Shown: in pieces, positions 61,256 to 64,000 of the stretch
Numbering within the stretch: position 1 is the first letter of the stretch
Layout of the letters: each line of letters begins with the position of its first letter
Assembly: GCA_018873245.2 (NCBI GenBank)
Contig: JAEMBT020000002.1
Span: forward strand, 4,406,001 to 4,470,000
Length of the DNA stretch: 64,000 nt
Source of the DNA: Archegozetes longisetosus
Lineage: Eukaryota > Arthropoda > Arachnida > Sarcoptiformes > Trhypochthoniidae
Direction: 5' to 3'
Made by a program: the position numbers and the translations under genes
Notes under the pieces: model-generated
What the model was told of the DNA's origin: nothing
Database searches by the model: none
What the model saw: the letters and a program-made list of their open reading frames with translations, nothing else

Positions 61256-61592
61256 TGAATTAGAATAAAGTAACAACTCCTCAACATAGCTTTCATTTGT
61301 GGATTTCAATCAATATATTGTACTATCCCGTAACTAAGTTAGAATACAACTCAAACTAACAATTTTGCTATTGTTTAATTCATTTTTAGTGTTTTCTTCT
61401 TATCATTTATATCATATATGAGTCTATTCATAATATTTTAGTTGAAGTCACTTCCATTCAAGATTCTATCGATAATAAAAGTGTTGGTCAATCAATCCAA
61501 TAAACGTTCAGAGTTTGTGCGAACATTTTTGAATACAATCATATTTGAATAATTTATGTATAATATGAGACAATCGACTTTTGTTTGACAAA
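61256..61592. promoter_or_regulatory. 5' region of the metallophosphoesterase gene
   Basis: 337 bp lie between the transposon end and the start codon, so the promoter is probably squeezed here or inside the element. No TATA box in a convincing position was found. Confidence 0.3.
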
Positions 61593-63751
61593 ATGCGATC
61601 TCAAGTTTTCGCAATAAGTTTATTAGTTTTGTTTTTTGCAATTATTTATTGTGAATATTTCATATTTTATATAACTTTATTGCAATGCGATTGGCCTCAA
61701 ATCGACTCAACGAGTAATGCGTCAAAACTGAATTATACGAATATAATGTTCATATCAGACATTCATTTATTGCCAAATAATTTTCTACACATTATTGATG
61801 GCCCACGTTTTGAATGGCAAATGTATCGTTCCTTCAAAACTGCAAATCAATTATTTAAACCAGAATTTATTTTTATATTGGGTGATCTTTTCGACGAAGG
61901 AGTGGATGCTAATGAACAAGAGTTCATCGCTTATGTCAACAGATTTGAAAAACTATTTTCAGGTATGAATGGTTTTACGTGAGGTCATTAAATAGATACT
62001 TGGATACGACAACCATTTGACTAGATAGACTTTAACTGATTCCGTACTTTTGTAGTTCCAGTTAAGCTTAAGTCTAGTTAAGAACACTTCGAAATGATCA
62101 ATTTGATACTGATCAAGCCCTGTTTTCTGGTTCTATTAGCAGATATACTCTTTTAATTAGAACAAATGCACTAAATGTAATAAACTTTAACTTTAAAAAA
62201 TTTTATTAGTATAATAAATTATGACAATAATAATTTAGTATAAAGTAATATAAAAGGGTACAATGCAAAATAAAACAATAAAAATCGTTCTGTTTGATTG
62301 TTATCAAGCTGAAATTAATGTCATTTTATCAGTTAAGCACATGTATTAGTTCTAAGGAAATGCTTTGGTATTTTATAAAGCTTCATTTAGACTTGTTTAT
62401 GAAGACAGAAGTACTTTTGCCTTTTTATTCGTTTAAGTTTTCAACATTATTGGATCTAAATATTTTTAAGTTTATTCCGGAGTTTGAAAGATGGGATAAT
62501 TATTGTGACAATCAGTTATTAGGGAAATCAAAACAGGGATTAGCTATTATGAAGTCGTCCATTTTAAAATTGGCCATTCCGAAGTCCAGCGTCTAGTTAA
62601 AGACTAGTGCTCTGTACTGCGTGACTTTGACTAGATTTTATTTTGCAAAACTATCGATAGTGTCTCAAGTGAATTGAGATTATATTCTTGCATAACAATT
62701 TTCTCATATTCACTACTTATGTACTTATTTCAAAATTATTAAAGTTAGTTTTCTTGAAAGCTTTAACCGATATTTTGAAGAATCTTTCAACTTGATGAGA
62801 AAATATCAGGGTTTTCTAATAAAAATCTCATAAAAATCTATTTAGTTCTTAAATGAATCTTTAATTCAAACTGAAACTGAAATTGAAATTGAAGCTGAAG
62901 TAATTTTCAACTAACAACATTCCAATGACAGTAATCTGAGAATACGAAAGTCTTAACTTTAATTTTGTTTCTACTTTTTAGATCAAATTAAGGATCATAT
63001 TAGTTATGTGTCAAAAAGAAGAAAATTAAATGTAATCGTTGGAAATCATGACATCGGATTTCATTATGCTATGACTAATAATTCAATATCACGCTTTGAG
63101 AGAGCATTCAATACCGATTCAGTAGAGCTCATAAGTATAAATGGTATTCATTTTGTTACTATTAATAGTGTAACGATGGAGAGAGACTTTTGTCAGCTAT
63201 GCTCTGATGCCGAACAAAAACTTTTAGATATTGCAAACAAATTGTGTCCAAATTCTAAATGTAATCAAGAGAACAGACCAATACTTTTGACACACTTTCC
63301 ATTATTTAGAGAAAGTGATAAAAACTGCAATGAAGTCGATTCTGCACCGAACTCATTGAAATTTGATATTTTCAAAGAGAAGTGGGACTGCCTTTCATTA
63401 AACGCAACAAAACTAATTATGAACACATTGAAACCAAAACTTATAATCACTGGTCACACACATTACGGTTGTGTGACTTTACATGAAAACAATATCGAGG
63501 AGTGGACTGTTTCCTCATTTAACTACAGGAATACACATATTCCAAGTTTACTTTTAGTAAAATTTTCTAAAACTAAATTTTACATAAGAAAGTGCACGCT
63601 CCCTAATGTCATGAAAATTTATATAATTTATTTATTAACATTATTTGTTTTAGTATCCTTGTGGCTACCCTATGTTAAGAGATTATTTATAAAAAAGATT
63701 GGTCACTTGATATTCAAAAAATCAACCAATAATAATAGACTTTTTTATTAA
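61593..63751 (+). CDS. PGAP5/MPPE1-like metallophosphoesterase (379 aa)
   Basis: Two exons, 61593-61962 and 62982-63751, join in phase 1 across a 1,019-bp intron (TTTTCAG|GTATGA ... TTTTTAG|AT). The start is the ATG at 61,593. Residues 5-30 form an N-terminal membrane anchor. The two-metal phosphoesterase motifs appear in order: SDIH (55-58), GDLFDEG (97-103), GNHD (144-147), LTHF with H228, and GHTH (281-284). A second membrane segment lies at about 335-356, with a basic C-terminal tail. This layout matches MPPE1/PGAP5 and yeast Ted1/Cdc1, which remodel GPI anchors in the early secretory pathway by removing an ethanolamine-phosphate side group. All metal ligands are present, so it is probably active. 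Other membrane metallophosphoesterases remain possible. Confidence 0.88.
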
Positions 63752-64000
63752 TTAATGAGATAACTGATTAAATCAAATCTACTGAAATCAACTCCGAAAA
63801 TTATAGTGTAATCTGAATCGCTTCATAGATAGAAGTGATTGAATATATGAGTGAGAGTGTGAAGAAACGATATAACTCAAGTTGTAGTTGTTTGGTTTGT
63901 TATCTAAAAAGTTAATTTGAATTGAATATAATAATTAGAAAAAAATTCAACACATGTTAGCATTGTAAAATTAATAACTAATCTTTAGGGTAGTACTAAT
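63752..64000. other. 3' flank of the metallophosphoesterase gene
   Basis: No further gene is seen. A stretch at 63,848-63,890 (ATATGAGTGAGAGTGTGAAGAA ..) resembles 26,668-26,707 in the ABCG-A intron, a possible dispersed repeat. Confidence 0.4.

Noticed and set aside
62294-62596. 100-codon frame in the intron of the metallophosphoesterase gene
   Set aside because: AT-biased hydrophobic translation with no domain; the flanking exons join perfectly without it.

Overview
The window is AT-rich nuclear DNA from an animal, most likely an arthropod and possibly a mite. The reasons are spliced genes with GT-AG introns of about 55 to 190 bp beside a few introns of 1 to 5 kb, ABCG half-transporters, a neuropeptide-type GPCR, a secreted cysteine-rich haemolymph-like protein, hAT and pogo-like transposon debris, and a short (TTAGG)3 tract of the arthropod telomere type. 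The species cannot be fixed from the sequence. No translation was searched against a database; families are assigned from motifs and exon structures were worked out by hand from splice signals and frame continuity.

Layout. 1-20,060 is a gene-poor stretch of simple repeats, old transposon pieces and a few small unassigned reading frames. A four-exon gene for a secreted cysteine-rich protein lies at 20,176-21,157 (+). A pogo-like inverted-repeat element follows at 22,345-22,857. Two paralogous ABCG half-transporter genes lie in tandem on the minus strand: ABCG-A (23,402-28,539, two exons, 3 kb intron) and ABCG-B (34,864-37,014, one exon). The space between them holds a hAT remnant, a telomere-like tract and weak candidates for small genes. 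A six-exon class A peptide GPCR occupies 40,174-49,501 (-); its 5.4 kb intron contains a nearly perfect DNA hairpin.

The right quarter is compact. It holds a CHTOP/FoP-like mRNA export factor (51,576-52,604, -), a divergent GSK-3 kinase paralogue read the other way (53,544-55,187, +), an unrecognised four-helix membrane protein (55,597-56,521, +), a short minisatellite, a decayed hAT transposon (58,129-61,255) with a broken transposase gene, and a PGAP5/MPPE1-like metallophosphoesterase (61,593-63,751, +).

The genes do not form one pathway. They look like ordinary neighbours in an animal genome, with one clear local duplication (the ABCG pair). I found no operon, CRISPR array, rRNA or convincing tRNA, and no wholly new system. 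The points most worth following are the ABCG tandem pair with different exon structures, the GSK-3 paralogue with a changed glycine loop, the CHTOP-like protein that lacks an RGG region but has three C-terminal motifs, a well-formed open frame antisense inside the ABCG-A intron, and the palindromic elements.
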